A stretch of 15,318 nucleotides of DNA. Origin: UBA3305 sp002373555. GTDB lineage: Bacteria > Bacillota > Clostridia > Lachnospirales > Lachnospiraceae. Positions 1 through 7,007 of the stretch are shown here, piece after piece. Below the pieces are notes generated by a model. That model saw only the letters and a list, made by a program, of their open reading frames with translations, was not told where the DNA came from and made no database searches. The position numbers were made by a program, and so were the translations under genes. Numbering within the stretch: the first letter of the stretch is position 1; each line of letters starts with the position of its first letter. Location of the stretch: assembly GCA_946612455.1 (NCBI GenBank), contig CAMOER010000048.1, positions 1 through 15,318 of the forward strand. Direction: 5' to 3'.

Positions 1-61
1 CCAGGTGAAAAACCTTGGATTTTCAATAAAAAACACTTGATTATATGAGGAGGGCATGAGG

Positions 62-739
62 ATGAGAAAAGGACTTACGGAGCTTGTGATGATCCTGGAC
101 CGCTCGGGTTCCATGGGAGGACTGGAAGCGGATACGATCGGCGGATTCAACAGCATGATCGCGAAGCAGAAGAAAGAAGATGGTGAAGCGCTTGTATCGG
201 TCGTTCTGTTTGATCACGATAATGACGTGATTTATGACCGTATGGATATCCGGAAGATCGAACCGATGACGGAGAAACAGTACTATGTGCGGGGAACGAC
301 TGCATTGCTGGATGCTGTCGGCAGTGCCATCCATCATATCGGGCTGGTCCATAAATACGCCAGGGAAGAGGACCGGCCGGAAAAAACACTGTTCATTATC
401 ACGACGGACGGGCTGGAGAACGCCAGCAGACATTTTTCCTATGAGGATGTGCGTCGGATGATCGAACGGCAGAAGGAGAGATACGGCTGGGAGTTCCTGT
501 TCATGGGCGCGAATATGGATGCTGTGGCAGAGGCAGCCAGATTCGGTATTCACCGTTCACGCGCCGTGACGTTCGAGAATGACAGTCTCGGTCAGGAACT
601 CAATTACAAGGCGATCTCGGATGCCGTATCGATGGCCAGATGTGCCCCGAGCGCAGCCGCTATAGCGGATTCACTCGATCAGGACTGCGTTTTCGGTGAG
701 ATCCGTGCCGATTACAAAGTCAGACATAAGAGAAAATAA
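62..739 (+). CDS. von Willebrand factor A (VWA) domain protein, cytosolic
   Basis: A 225-residue soluble protein that is almost entirely one VWA domain. It carries a complete metal-ion-dependent adhesion site. Counting from the chosen start, the DRSGS motif (Asp13, Ser15, Ser17) follows the first beta strand, Thr80 lies in the GTTALLD segment and Asp116 in the ITTDG segment. The domain should therefore bind a divalent metal and a protein ligand. There is no signal peptide or membrane segment, so it probably acts in the cytosol. Two in-frame ATGs exist at 56 and 62. The ribosome binding site AGGAGGG (48-54) leaves only 1 nt before the first but 7 nt before the second, so 62 is chosen. The gene is followed by a terminator and appears separate from the envelope genes downstream. 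It resembles the TerY-like class of bacterial VWA proteins, but no ter genes are visible. Its partner is unknown. Confidence 0.88.
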   Translation: MRKGLTELVMILDRSGSMGGLEADTIGGFNSMIAKQKKEDGEALVSVVLFDHDNDVIYDRMDIRKIEPMTEKQYYVRGTTALLDAVGSAIHHIGLVHKYAREEDRPEKTLFIITTDGLENASRHFSYEDVRRMIERQKERYGWEFLFMGANMDAVAEAARFGIHRSRAVTFENDSLGQELNYKAISDAVSMARCAPSAAAIADSLDQDCVFGEIRADYKVRHKRK

Positions 740-762
740 TGATTATTTATAATTTGTATAAG

Positions 763-789
763 ACGACAGATATCGTTTCTGTCGTTTTA
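763..789 (+). terminator. Intrinsic terminator after the VWA gene
   Basis: A perfect 8-bp inverted repeat (ACGACAGA 763-770 with TCTGTCGT 778-785) has a 7-nt loop and is followed by TTTT. It can be extended by a G-T and an A-T pair. It lies 24 nt after the VWA stop codon and separates that gene from the following cluster. Confidence 0.75.
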
Positions 790-792
790 TTG

Positions 793-821
793 TTGTAAAA
801 CAGAGGGGATTCTGATACAAT
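793..821 (+). promoter_or_regulatory. Predicted sigma-A promoter for the envelope gene cluster
   Basis: TTGTAA (793-798) and TACAAT (816-821) are separated by 17 nt, with a TG at 813-814 giving an extended -10. It sits just after the VWA terminator, as expected for the start of a new transcription unit. The leader to the start codon at 935 would be about 107 nt. Confidence 0.55.
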
Positions 822-849
822 AGCGGATAACAGCGATGGATTCGGCGGA

Positions 850-858
850 TGATATAAT
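850..858 (+). promoter_or_regulatory. Second candidate promoter, extended -10 only
   Basis: TGATATAAT matches the extended -10 consensus exactly (TGn + TATAAT, hexamer 853-858). No recognisable -35 lies 16-18 nt upstream. It could be an alternative start site for the same cluster. Confidence 0.35.
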
Positions 859-934
859 CGTCTGCATCGAGGGTTTCCGTATGCAGGCCATTGACTGCCG
901 GAGCGGTCGTGAAAAAGAGGAAAGAGGAGAGATC

Positions 935-1798
935 ATGAAAAAAAGTAGGGTATGTTTTATCGGATTACTGCTTTTGGCGGCGGTCCTGTGCCTGACAGTC
1001 GTGCCCGGCCGTGCATATGCCGCGACTGCATCCGTCAGCAGCGGAGCAGCAAAGAAATCCGGACTTGTTAAGATAAAGAAAAAATACTACTATCTTAAGA
1101 ACGGCAAAAAGATCAGGAACACCTGGAAAAAGGTGAAAGGATCCAAATATTATTTCGGGAAGAAAGGCGCTGCTGCCACAGGGAGCACGAAGATCAAGGG
1201 AACCTATTATGTGTTCAGTACCAAAGGGAAGCTCCTGACCGGCAAAGGCGTTCATGTAAAGAAAGTCAGCGGGAAGTACTATCAGATCGATAAGAAGGGC
1301 CGTGCAAAATCCGGTTGGGATAAGAAGCAGGTGTACTGCTACGCGAAGAACGGCGCCAGGATCACAAAAGGCTGGAGTACAGATAAAAAATACTACCTGG
1401 ATGAAAAGGGGAAAAAAGCCAAGGGTATCGTAGTTACCGGCGGATTGGTCAATGCCGGTACGGATGATGAGAAGTGGGTGGATCCCAAATTTGCCGCTCT
1501 GGATGAAAATACGGGAATCGTTGATAAAGCACTTACGAACAAACTGAATGAGCTTGCTCAGTATGAAAAGGATTTTGCTCCACTGAAAGAATTGATCGGA
1601 GAACCTGAAAAAGCAACATATACTACGGGCTGTTATTATGGTCCTGAAGTAAATGGTGCATATCCGTATGCACCGCCCGAGAATGAACAGGAGACGTATA
1701 AAGGGGACGGACATCTGGTTTATGACGGCTTTGAAATTGACACTTACAGAGCACCGGACGGCACCGAGTTCTTTATCGGCTTTGCACAGGACTTCTGA
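935..1798 (+). CDS. Secreted cell-wall-binding-repeat protein with an uncharacterised C-terminal domain
   Basis: A 287-residue exported protein. Residues 1-29 form a signal peptide (MKK start, hydrophobic core, AYA cleavage motif at 27-29). Residues about 46-162 contain six short repeats of the cell-wall/glucan-binding type, each centred on an aromatic cluster (YYY, KYYF, TYYVF, KYYQI, VYCYA, KYYLD) followed by a Lys-Gly turn. They are unusually Lys-rich and poor in Trp, so choline binding is doubtful and wall glycan or teichoic-acid binding is more likely. Residues about 180-287 form a separate acidic domain with GEP and YDGFEIDTY motifs that I cannot assign. An ATG at 836 is in frame, but the start at 935 is preferred because AAAGAGGAGAG (921-931) precedes it and it begins a clean signal peptide. 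The repeats resemble those of the protein at 6212-6991. No catalytic motif is visible. Confidence 0.82.
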   Translation: MKKSRVCFIGLLLLAAVLCLTVVPGRAYAATASVSSGAAKKSGLVKIKKKYYYLKNGKKIRNTWKKVKGSKYYFGKKGAAATGSTKIKGTYYVFSTKGKLLTGKGVHVKKVSGKYYQIDKKGRAKSGWDKKQVYCYAKNGARITKGWSTDKKYYLDEKGKKAKGIVVTGGLVNAGTDDEKWVDPKFAALDENTGIVDKALTNKLNELAQYEKDFAPLKELIGEPEKATYTTGCYYGPEVNGAYPYAPPENEQETYKGDGHLVYDGFEIDTYRAPDGTEFFIGFAQDF

Positions 1799-1843
1799 TG
1801 TATTCTGATTGATTTTATATATTATTATCAAAGGAGAAAAAAG

Positions 1844-2458
1844 ATGAAGAAGAAATATTTTGCAGCAGTATTTGCGGTATTCGCACTCGCTATTGCCCTC
1901 TCATTTGCACCAGTGCACGCGCAGGCAGCATCCAAATTTGAGAAGAAGATCGCCAAGGCGCTTAAGAAGGTGGAGCTGAAAGAAGATGACTCCGACAAAG
2001 CAGCCCTGAAGAAGATCTTCCAGTATGTTACCTTCGCCGAGAAGGACAGCAAGGGAACGATCAAAAAGCAGAATTTCAAATACGGCCGTGCGACCAGCTT
2101 CGCCAAGGATTCCAAAAAGAAGACCTGGACGCAGACCTACGCAAAGAAGATGCTTACGACCAAGGCCGGCAGCTGCTATCATTACGCTTCTCTGTACGGC
2201 TATATGGCACTGAAAGCGACCGGACTTCCGGTCAGAGTCGCCGTCGGAACCACGAAGGGCTACGGCAATCCCAATCAGGCGCATGCCTGGACCGAGGTCA
2301 AGATCGGCAAGAAATGGTACATCTATGATACCATCATGGATAAATTCTCTCCGAAGGTCAAAAAGCCCCTTACCTACTGTGCCAAGAAGAAGACCAGCAA
2401 AGTCAAGAAGCAGTACTACAACTACAAGGGCGCTAAGTATTACAATCTTTCCTTCTGA
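1844..2458 (+). CDS. Secreted transglutaminase-like (Cys-His-Asp) domain protein
   Basis: A 204-residue exported protein with a signal peptide (about residues 1-28, AQA-AS cleavage) and a bacterial transglutaminase-core domain. The catalytic triad can be read directly: Cys111 in AGSCYHYASLYGYMA, His147 in QAHAWTEV and Asp162 in WYIYDTIMD. This order and spacing are typical of the papain-like transglutaminase superfamily, whose members either form or hydrolyse amide bonds. The C-terminal tail (about 168-200) is strongly basic and Tyr-rich, similar in composition to the wall-binding repeats of its neighbours and possibly a wall-retention tail. A strong AAAGGAG site (1830-1836) sits 7 nt before the start. 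The gene follows the repeat protein by 45 nt with no terminator, so co-transcription is likely. Substrate is unknown; protein cross-linking, peptidoglycan peptide cleavage or a general protease role are all possible. Confidence 0.85.
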   Translation: MKKKYFAAVFAVFALAIALSFAPVHAQAASKFEKKIAKALKKVELKEDDSDKAALKKIFQYVTFAEKDSKGTIKKQNFKYGRATSFAKDSKKKTWTQTYAKKMLTTKAGSCYHYASLYGYMALKATGLPVRVAVGTTKGYGNPNQAHAWTEVKIGKKWYIYDTIMDKFSPKVKKPLTYCAKKKTSKVKKQYYNYKGAKYYNLSF

Positions 2459-2476
2459 CCTGAAAATCTGAAAGAG

Positions 2477-2500
2477 AGGCTGCTGGTGCTTTTGCAGCCT
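2477..2500 (+). other. Hairpin in the transglutaminase-MBOAT spacer
   Basis: AGGCTGC (2477-2483) pairs with GCAGCCT (2494-2500) around a 10-nt loop. No T-run follows, so it is not a standard terminator. It lies directly upstream of the AGGGAG ribosome binding site of the MBOAT gene and may act as an RNA stability or processing element. Confidence 0.4.
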
Positions 2501-2513
2501 TCAGGGAGTATGT

Positions 2514-3908
2514 ATGGTATTCAGTTCACTGACATTTATAAGTATATTTCTTCCGGCAGTCATTATTGGCTGCCGGCTTTTGCCGTCTGTTAAGGCGCAG
2601 AATATCCTCCTGCTGATCGCCAGCATTCTGTTCTATGCCTATGGGGAACCGGTCTATGTTCTTCTGATGATCGGAAATGCGCTCTGCAACTATCTTTGGG
2701 CGATCCTGATGGAGAAATACCCCGGGAAACGCAAGCTTGTTCTTGCGATCGGCGTGATCCAGAATCTGGGTGTTCTGGGCGTTTTCAAGTACGCCGGATT
2801 CCTGGCAGAATCGTTCAACACCATTACCGGTCTCGGCATCCCCGTTCCGCAGATCGCGCTGCCAATCGGCATTTCCTTCTTTACCTTCCAGGCGATGTCG
2901 TACATGATCGACGTTTACCGGGGCGACTGCGGCGTGCAGAAGAATTTTGGAAGACTGCTTCTCTATATTTCCTTCTTCCCGCAGCTGATCGCAGGACCCA
3001 TCGTAAAATATCATGATATTGATGAGGAACTCCTGCACAGAAAACAGGAGCTTCCGGAAATGGCCCGCGGCATGCGCAGATTCATCTGCGGTCTCGGAAA
3101 AAAGGTGCTGATCGCCAATACGCTCGGTGCCATGGTCGACGGACTGTTTGCTGCCGGTACCGGCGATCTCAACATCATTACGGCCTGGATCGGAACTGCC
3201 GGGTTCTTCCTGCAGCTGTATTTCGACTTTTCCGGCTACAGTGATATGGCGATCGGCCTCGGCTGGATGTTCGGCTTCCATTTCAAGGAGAATTTCAATT
3301 ATCCCATCATTGCCGGTTCGATCAAGGATTACTGGGCAAGATGGCATATTTCGCTGACGTCCTGGTTCCGTGAATATCTCTATTTCCCGCTGGGCGGCAA
3401 CCGAAAAGGCAAGGCCAGGACGGTCATTAACAAGTTCATCGTTTTCACGCTGTCCGGTATCTGGCACGGCGCGAATGTGACCTTCCTGCTCTGGGGTATC
3501 TATCACGGTCTGTTCCTTATGCTGGAGGAAATCTTCCCCGGCATCCGGAAGGAGGGCGGTGCAGTCAAAAAAGTCCTGGTGCATATTTACACCCTGATCG
3601 TCGTCTTTGTCAGCATGGCCATCTTCCGTGCAGATGATATCGGTACGGCCTGTATCTGGATCGGAAATATGTTCGCCGGCATGAACTTCTCCCCTGCGGC
3701 CATGCGGCTTGTCATGGCCCAGCTGACACCGCTGAATATCGTGACATTCATTGCGGGCTGCTTTGCTGCGACACCGATCATCAAGCCGTTTGCCGGCAAG
3801 GCCTGGGCGGAAAAAGCGTCCTATATCGTTACGCCGGCCATTCTGCTGATCGCGCTGATTTTCCTCGCTGGCGGTACATATAACCCGTTCATCTATTTCA
3901 GGTTCTAG
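2514..3908 (+). CDS. MBOAT-family O-acyltransferase (AlgI/DltB-like membrane protein)
   Basis: A 464-residue polytopic membrane protein of the membrane-bound O-acyltransferase family. Such proteins pass an acyl group, usually acetyl, across the membrane for transfer to an exported polysaccharide or teichoic acid. Signature segments are visible in order: the N-terminal VFSSLTFISIFLP, the central LPIGISFFTFQAMSYMID, FPQLIAGPIV, and FDFSGYSDMAIG followed by the NFNYP segment and the WHISLTSWFREYLYFPLGG loop. The conserved GIWHG motif contains His318 and is followed by a second His, 331, in IYHG. Length matches the AlgI class. The start is set by AGGGAG (2503-2508) 5 nt upstream. The SGNH/DHHW partner begins 11 nt after the stop, the usual two-gene arrangement for polymer O-acetylation. 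No dltA, dltC or dltD is present, so an AlgI-like role is favoured over D-alanylation. Confidence 0.93.
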   Translation: MVFSSLTFISIFLPAVIIGCRLLPSVKAQNILLLIASILFYAYGEPVYVLLMIGNALCNYLWAILMEKYPGKRKLVLAIGVIQNLGVLGVFKYAGFLAESFNTITGLGIPVPQIALPIGISFFTFQAMSYMIDVYRGDCGVQKNFGRLLLYISFFPQLIAGPIVKYHDIDEELLHRKQELPEMARGMRRFICGLGKKVLIANTLGAMVDGLFAAGTGDLNIITAWIGTAGFFLQLYFDFSGYSDMAIGLGWMFGFHFKENFNYPIIAGSIKDYWARWHISLTSWFREYLYFPLGGNRKGKARTVINKFIVFTLSGIWHGANVTFLLWGIYHGLFLMLEEIFPGIRKEGGAVKKVLVHIYTLIVVFVSMAIFRADDIGTACIWIGNMFAGMNFSPAAMRLVMAQLTPLNIVTFIAGCFAATPIIKPFAGKAWAEKASYIVTPAILLIALIFLAGGTYNPFIYFRF

Positions 3909-3919
3909 GAGGCGTAGAC

Positions 3920-5296
3920 GTGAAAAAGAAATCACTGATCTATTTCATACTTTGTCTGGTGATCTGTCTGCTTCCTGTACTGCTGCTTCCTGTGAAAGGG
4001 AATCAGACTGCTTCGGAAAACAGAAAGCTGGCAGAGGCACCTTCGTTTACGGATGCGGAGGGCGGATTCAATGTCAATGTGCTTTCGGATGCCGGTGCCT
4101 ATTTTGAAGATCATTTCGGACTCCGGAACGAATGGGTGACGGCCTACGGCAAGGTCCTTGCGAATTGTTTCGGCGTTTCTTCCCAGAACGGCGTGATCCT
4201 CGGGAAAAATGACTGGCTGTATTACAAGGATTCCCTGACGGATTATCAGGGAGGGTATGATCTGAACGACCGGCAGCTGTTCGACGCTGCCTGGACGATC
4301 CGGATGATCCAGGAGGAAGCGGAAGCGGAGGATATCGATTTCGCTTTCATGATCGCACCGAATAAGAACTCTCTTTATGATCAGAACATGCCGTATTATT
4401 ATACGGCGTACAGAGAGAATCATAAAAACTATGACCGGCTGATGCCGCTGCTTGCGGAATACGGCGTCAATGTCGCGGATGTGAAAAGCGTATTGACTTC
4501 CGACGAATACAAAGATGAGATCCTCTATCATGCACGGGACTCCCATTGGAACAACAAAGGCGCCGCGCTGGCCGCGCAGACAGTGCTGGATGCTTCCGAG
4601 ACCGAACATCCGATGTTTACGGATCGGCAGGAAACGATAAAGGAAGATTTCACCGGCGATCTGGACGCAATGATCTTCCCTGCCGCTATGAAACCTGAAG
4701 CCGAGATCTATTACGAACCGGCCTGTGATTTCACCTATGTGGAGGAAGTGGAGAGCAATTTCTCACCGCAGATCTATACGGAAAGCAATTCCGAGAACGG
4801 CAGTCTTCTGATGTACAGAGACTCCTTCGGTAATGCGCTCGTGCCATTTATGGCGGAAAGCTTCACGTACAGTCATTTCTCCAGAGGCATCCCGTATCAG
4901 ATCACGGATGATATTTATGCGGACGAATGTGAGACCCTGATCATCGAAAGAGCCGAGCGGTTCATTCCGGAACTGGCTATGAATGCACCCCGGATGCTCG
5001 CGCCGGTCATCACGAGCCGGCAGCTCGGAGAAAGAAATTATGAAAAATCGATTTCGGGACTTGCAGAAGAGGAAGCAGATATTTATACTATAATAACTGG
5101 CGACCTGCCGGAAGGAATACCTGCGGACGCCAGAATCTTCATTAGAGTGAACGGAGAAGTCAATTATGAGGCATTTCCGGTTACCGATGAAAGCGGGAAG
5201 GAGAGCTTTTCCCTGATGCTGATCACGGAACTGCTTGCCGAAAAAAATACATATGAACTCTGCCTTGTTCCGGCATCGGAACTTGCTGTAGAGTAA
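3920..5296 (+). CDS. DHHW/AlgX-like SGNH-fold protein, partner of the MBOAT acyltransferase
   Basis: A 458-residue exported or membrane-anchored protein. It starts with GTG at 3920, and the AGGAGG site (3907-3912) overlaps the MBOAT stop codon, indicating tight translational coupling. Residues about 5-25 form one hydrophobic segment, a signal peptide or anchor. The body matches the AlgX/AlgJ/DHHW family. An N-terminal FEDHFGLRNEWV segment is followed by the NDWLYY motif near residue 95. The Asp-His pair lies in HARDSHWNN (Asp207, His209, Trp210), and the nucleophile block MYRDSFGNAL contains Ser302. The family name motif is seen as DSHW here. These Ser, His and Asp residues would complete an SGNH triad that moves the acyl group from the MBOAT protein to an extracellular polymer. 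The C-terminal about 110 residues are beta-rich and unassigned. The acceptor polymer is unknown. Confidence 0.88.
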   Translation: MKKKSLIYFILCLVICLLPVLLLPVKGNQTASENRKLAEAPSFTDAEGGFNVNVLSDAGAYFEDHFGLRNEWVTAYGKVLANCFGVSSQNGVILGKNDWLYYKDSLTDYQGGYDLNDRQLFDAAWTIRMIQEEAEAEDIDFAFMIAPNKNSLYDQNMPYYYTAYRENHKNYDRLMPLLAEYGVNVADVKSVLTSDEYKDEILYHARDSHWNNKGAALAAQTVLDASETEHPMFTDRQETIKEDFTGDLDAMIFPAAMKPEAEIYYEPACDFTYVEEVESNFSPQIYTESNSENGSLLMYRDSFGNALVPFMAESFTYSHFSRGIPYQITDDIYADECETLIIERAERFIPELAMNAPRMLAPVITSRQLGERNYEKSISGLAEEEADIYTIITGDLPEGIPADARIFIRVNGEVNYEAFPVTDESGKESFSLMLITELLAEKNTYELCLVPASELAVE

Positions 5297-5313
5297 AAGG
5301 GAGGAAACAGAAA

Positions 5314-6165
5314 ATGGATATGAAGAAAAAGGCTATGTTCATGCTGGCTGTGCTGGCTGCAGGAACCATGATGATGACCGGCTGCACCGGAAACAACGGT
5401 CAGGCTGCAGAGACTACTGCTGCGGCAACGGAAGCCGTTGAGACGACCGCTGCTGCAGAAACAACGGCTGCTGCAGAGACCACCGCTGCCGCCGAAGAAA
5501 CAACGGTTGCTGCAGAGACGACCGCTGCTGCAGAGGAAACGACTGCTGCTGCCGAAGAAACCACCGCTGCCGCCGAGGAGACCACTGCCGCTGCAGAGAC
5601 GACCGCTGCTGCTGAAGAAACCACAGCCGCTGAAGGCGAAGAAGTGACCACCGCTGCGGAAGGCGAAGAGACGACTGCTGCGGAAGGTGCTGAAACAACA
5701 GCCGCCGCAGAGGAATCTGCTGCTGAAACCAAAGCTTCTCTGACAGAAGGAAAAACCGCTGTCAAGAAGTATACGACCGGCAACCTGATCATCAGATCCA
5801 CCGCTTCCAAGGAAGGCGAGAAACTCGCTGTTGTTCCGATCGGCGTGGAAATTGATGTATTTGAAGAGGGCAATGAATATGTCCTGATCAAATATGAGGA
5901 CAAGGAAGGCTATGTATACGAATCCTACCTGACCACAGATCAGGAAGAAGCGATCCAGGCTTCCAAGGAATATGATGCCGAGCAGGCTGCGAAGGCTGCC
6001 GCGGAGAAGAATTCCTCATCCAAGAAATCTTCCAAGAAGAAGAAAAAGAGCAGCGGCGGCAAGAAGGAAGTCAGCCGCCAGAAGTATGATGACTGTGACG
6101 GAAGCGGACACGGTTACTACGAGATCACCTATTCCGACGGCAGCACCAAGATCGTGGAATACTGA
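5314..6165 (+). CDS. Lipoprotein with ETTAAA-repeat stalk and bacterial SH3 domain
   Basis: A 283-residue predicted lipoprotein. The signal sequence ends in a lipobox (MMTGC, Cys24), so the mature protein should be attached to the outer face of the membrane. Residues about 33-139 are low-complexity repeats built on ETTAAA/EETTAAA, giving a flexible Thr-rich stalk that could span the wall. Residues about 150-208 form an SH3-type domain (NLIIRSTASKEGEKLAVV followed by YVLIKYEDKEGYVYESYL), a fold usually used to bind peptidoglycan peptides. A Ser/Lys linker follows (about 230-252), then a short tail with Cys261 in DCDGSGHGYY and a YSDGSTK segment. The start at 5314 is chosen because GGGAGG (5299-5304) is 9 nt upstream. 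It is 17 nt after the SGNH gene and very likely co-transcribed. Probably a surface-exposed wall-tethering or sensing protein; exact role unknown. Confidence 0.85.
   Translation: MDMKKKAMFMLAVLAAGTMMMTGCTGNNGQAAETTAAATEAVETTAAAETTAAAETTAAAEETTVAAETTAAAEETTAAAEETTAAAEETTAAAETTAAAEETTAAEGEEVTTAAEGEETTAAEGAETTAAAEESAAETKASLTEGKTAVKKYTTGNLIIRSTASKEGEKLAVVPIGVEIDVFEEGNEYVLIKYEDKEGYVYESYLTTDQEEAIQASKEYDAEQAAKAAAEKNSSSKKSSKKKKKSSGGKKEVSRQKYDDCDGSGHGYYEITYSDGSTKIVEY
5405..5730 (+). repeat. Degenerate tandem repeat coding for ETTAAA units
   Basis: About fourteen 15-21-nt units encode E-T-T (one V-T-T) followed by Ala-rich spacers. Codons vary between units, but short stretches such as GAGACGACCGCTGCTGCAG recur exactly (5440s and 5510s) and nearly so in the 5590s. 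Repeat number could change by slippage or recombination without breaking the frame, because units are multiples of 3. Confidence 0.8.
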
Positions 6166-6211
6166 TCCGGAGAAATCCTGCCCCGTATCCTGAGACAAAG
6201 GATGGATGATC

Positions 6212-6991
6212 ATGAAAAAACGACTGCTGTACTGTTTACTGCTTCTCACAATCTCACTGAGTCTGCTGCCGACTGCGGCCTATGCAAAAAAATATAAAAA
6301 GCAGTGGGTCGAGTCTAAGGGCTCTTTCCATTACTATGATAAAAAAGGAAAGAAAGTCAAAGGACTCACGAAGATCGGCAAAAAGACGTATTACTTCGAC
6401 AGCAAGGGGAAACAGCTTGTCGGCTGGCAGAAGATCGGAAAAAATTATTATTTCTTCCGCCGTTCCAAAGGCAAAAAGGGATATATGCTGAAGTCGCAGA
6501 CGGTGAACCATGTTGCGCTGAAAAAGAACGGGAAAGCAGTAAAAACGTCCAACAGCAATCGTCTGTACGCGCTCGCACAGGCACAGAAGATCGTCGAAAC
6601 GGCTTCGCAGCAGACGGATACAAAGTCTGTCAAGCTGAAGAAGAGCTGGGATTATTTCCAGAAAAACTATCGGTACAGGGGAGAACTCAAGTTCCGAAAC
6701 AGTACGAACTGGGATGTTCTCTATGCACGAAATGTTTTCATGACCGGGAAGGGAAACTGTTACGGACTGGGTGCTGCCTGGGCCTATATCGCAAGTGCCT
6801 GCGGTTATGAGAAATCCTATGCCGTCTCCAGCGGCGGACACGGGTGGTGCGAGGTCAACGGCAGAGTGTTCGATCCATCCTGGGCGAAGACCGATACACG
6901 CTACAGTTATTACAACATGGATATGAGCATGAGCGGCAGGAACCGGGTCCCCAATTATAAAAAGGCCGGAATCTATAAAAAGAAGATCTGA
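6212..6991 (+). CDS. Secreted cell-wall-repeat protein with C-terminal transglutaminase-like domain
   Basis: A 259-residue exported protein. A signal peptide (about 1-25, AYA cleavage) is followed by three or four Lys/Tyr-rich wall-binding repeats (about 30-95) with the pattern KGxxYYFDxKGK. These resemble the repeats of the protein at 935-1798. The C-terminal half holds a transglutaminase-like core with Cys183 in GKGNCYGLGAAWAYIA, His210 in SGGHGWCEV and Asp221 in RVFDPSW, giving the full Cys-His-Asp triad. Three ATGs lie close together (6202, 6206, 6212). Those at 6206 and 6212 are in this frame, and AAAGGA (6197-6202) is 9 nt from 6212 but only 3 nt from 6206, so 6212 is preferred. It differs from the 1844 protein in carrying its wall-binding module at the N-terminus. 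The permease gene begins 16 nt downstream. Likely a wall-attached amide-bond enzyme; substrate unknown. Confidence 0.85.
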   Translation: MKKRLLYCLLLLTISLSLLPTAAYAKKYKKQWVESKGSFHYYDKKGKKVKGLTKIGKKTYYFDSKGKQLVGWQKIGKNYYFFRRSKGKKGYMLKSQTVNHVALKKNGKAVKTSNSNRLYALAQAQKIVETASQQTDTKSVKLKKSWDYFQKNYRYRGELKFRNSTNWDVLYARNVFMTGKGNCYGLGAAWAYIASACGYEKSYAVSSGGHGWCEVNGRVFDPSWAKTDTRYSYYNMDMSMSGRNRVPNYKKAGIYKKKI

Positions 6992-7007
6992 ACCGGAAGG
7001 ATATTTT

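Noticed and set aside
1..18. Imperfect hairpin at the left edge that could be the end of a terminator
   Set aside because: Only about five pairs including a G-T, and the upstream sequence is missing, so it cannot be judged.
62..739. Assignment of the VWA protein to a tellurite-resistance (ter) locus
   Set aside because: The fold resembles TerY, but no TerD-, TerC- or kinase-like gene is present in the window.
836..934. An upstream ATG adding 33 residues to the wall-repeat protein
   Set aside because: There is no ribosome binding site at 836 and the extension would bury the signal peptide; 935 has both signals.
1801..1829. AT-rich stretch that might be a promoter for the 1844 transglutaminase
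   Set aside because: TATTAT-like hexamers lie too close to the ribosome binding site and no -35 element is placed correctly.
2526..3935. A 469-codon minus-strand frame opposite the MBOAT gene
   Set aside because: The + strand product shows clear MBOAT motifs and ribosome binding site; the opposite translation is charged, low in recognisable structure and has no start signals.
2514..5296. Reading the MBOAT/SGNH pair as a dlt (teichoic acid D-alanylation) operon
   Set aside because: No DltA ligase or DltC carrier is nearby, and the partner has AlgX/DHHW-type motifs rather than DltD features.
5405..5730. Possible CRISPR or intergenic repeat array
   Set aside because: Units are contiguous, lack unique spacers and stay in the reading frame of a lipoprotein.
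5400..5903. A minus-strand frame encoding a Ser/Val/Ala-rich repetitive protein
   Set aside because: It is the complement of the ETTAAA repeat; repetition keeps all frames open. The + frame has the lipobox and SH3 domain.
6187..6203. Hairpin ATCCT/AGGAT that would hide the ribosome binding site of the 6212 gene
   Set aside because: Only 5 bp with a 7-nt loop; too weak to claim regulation.
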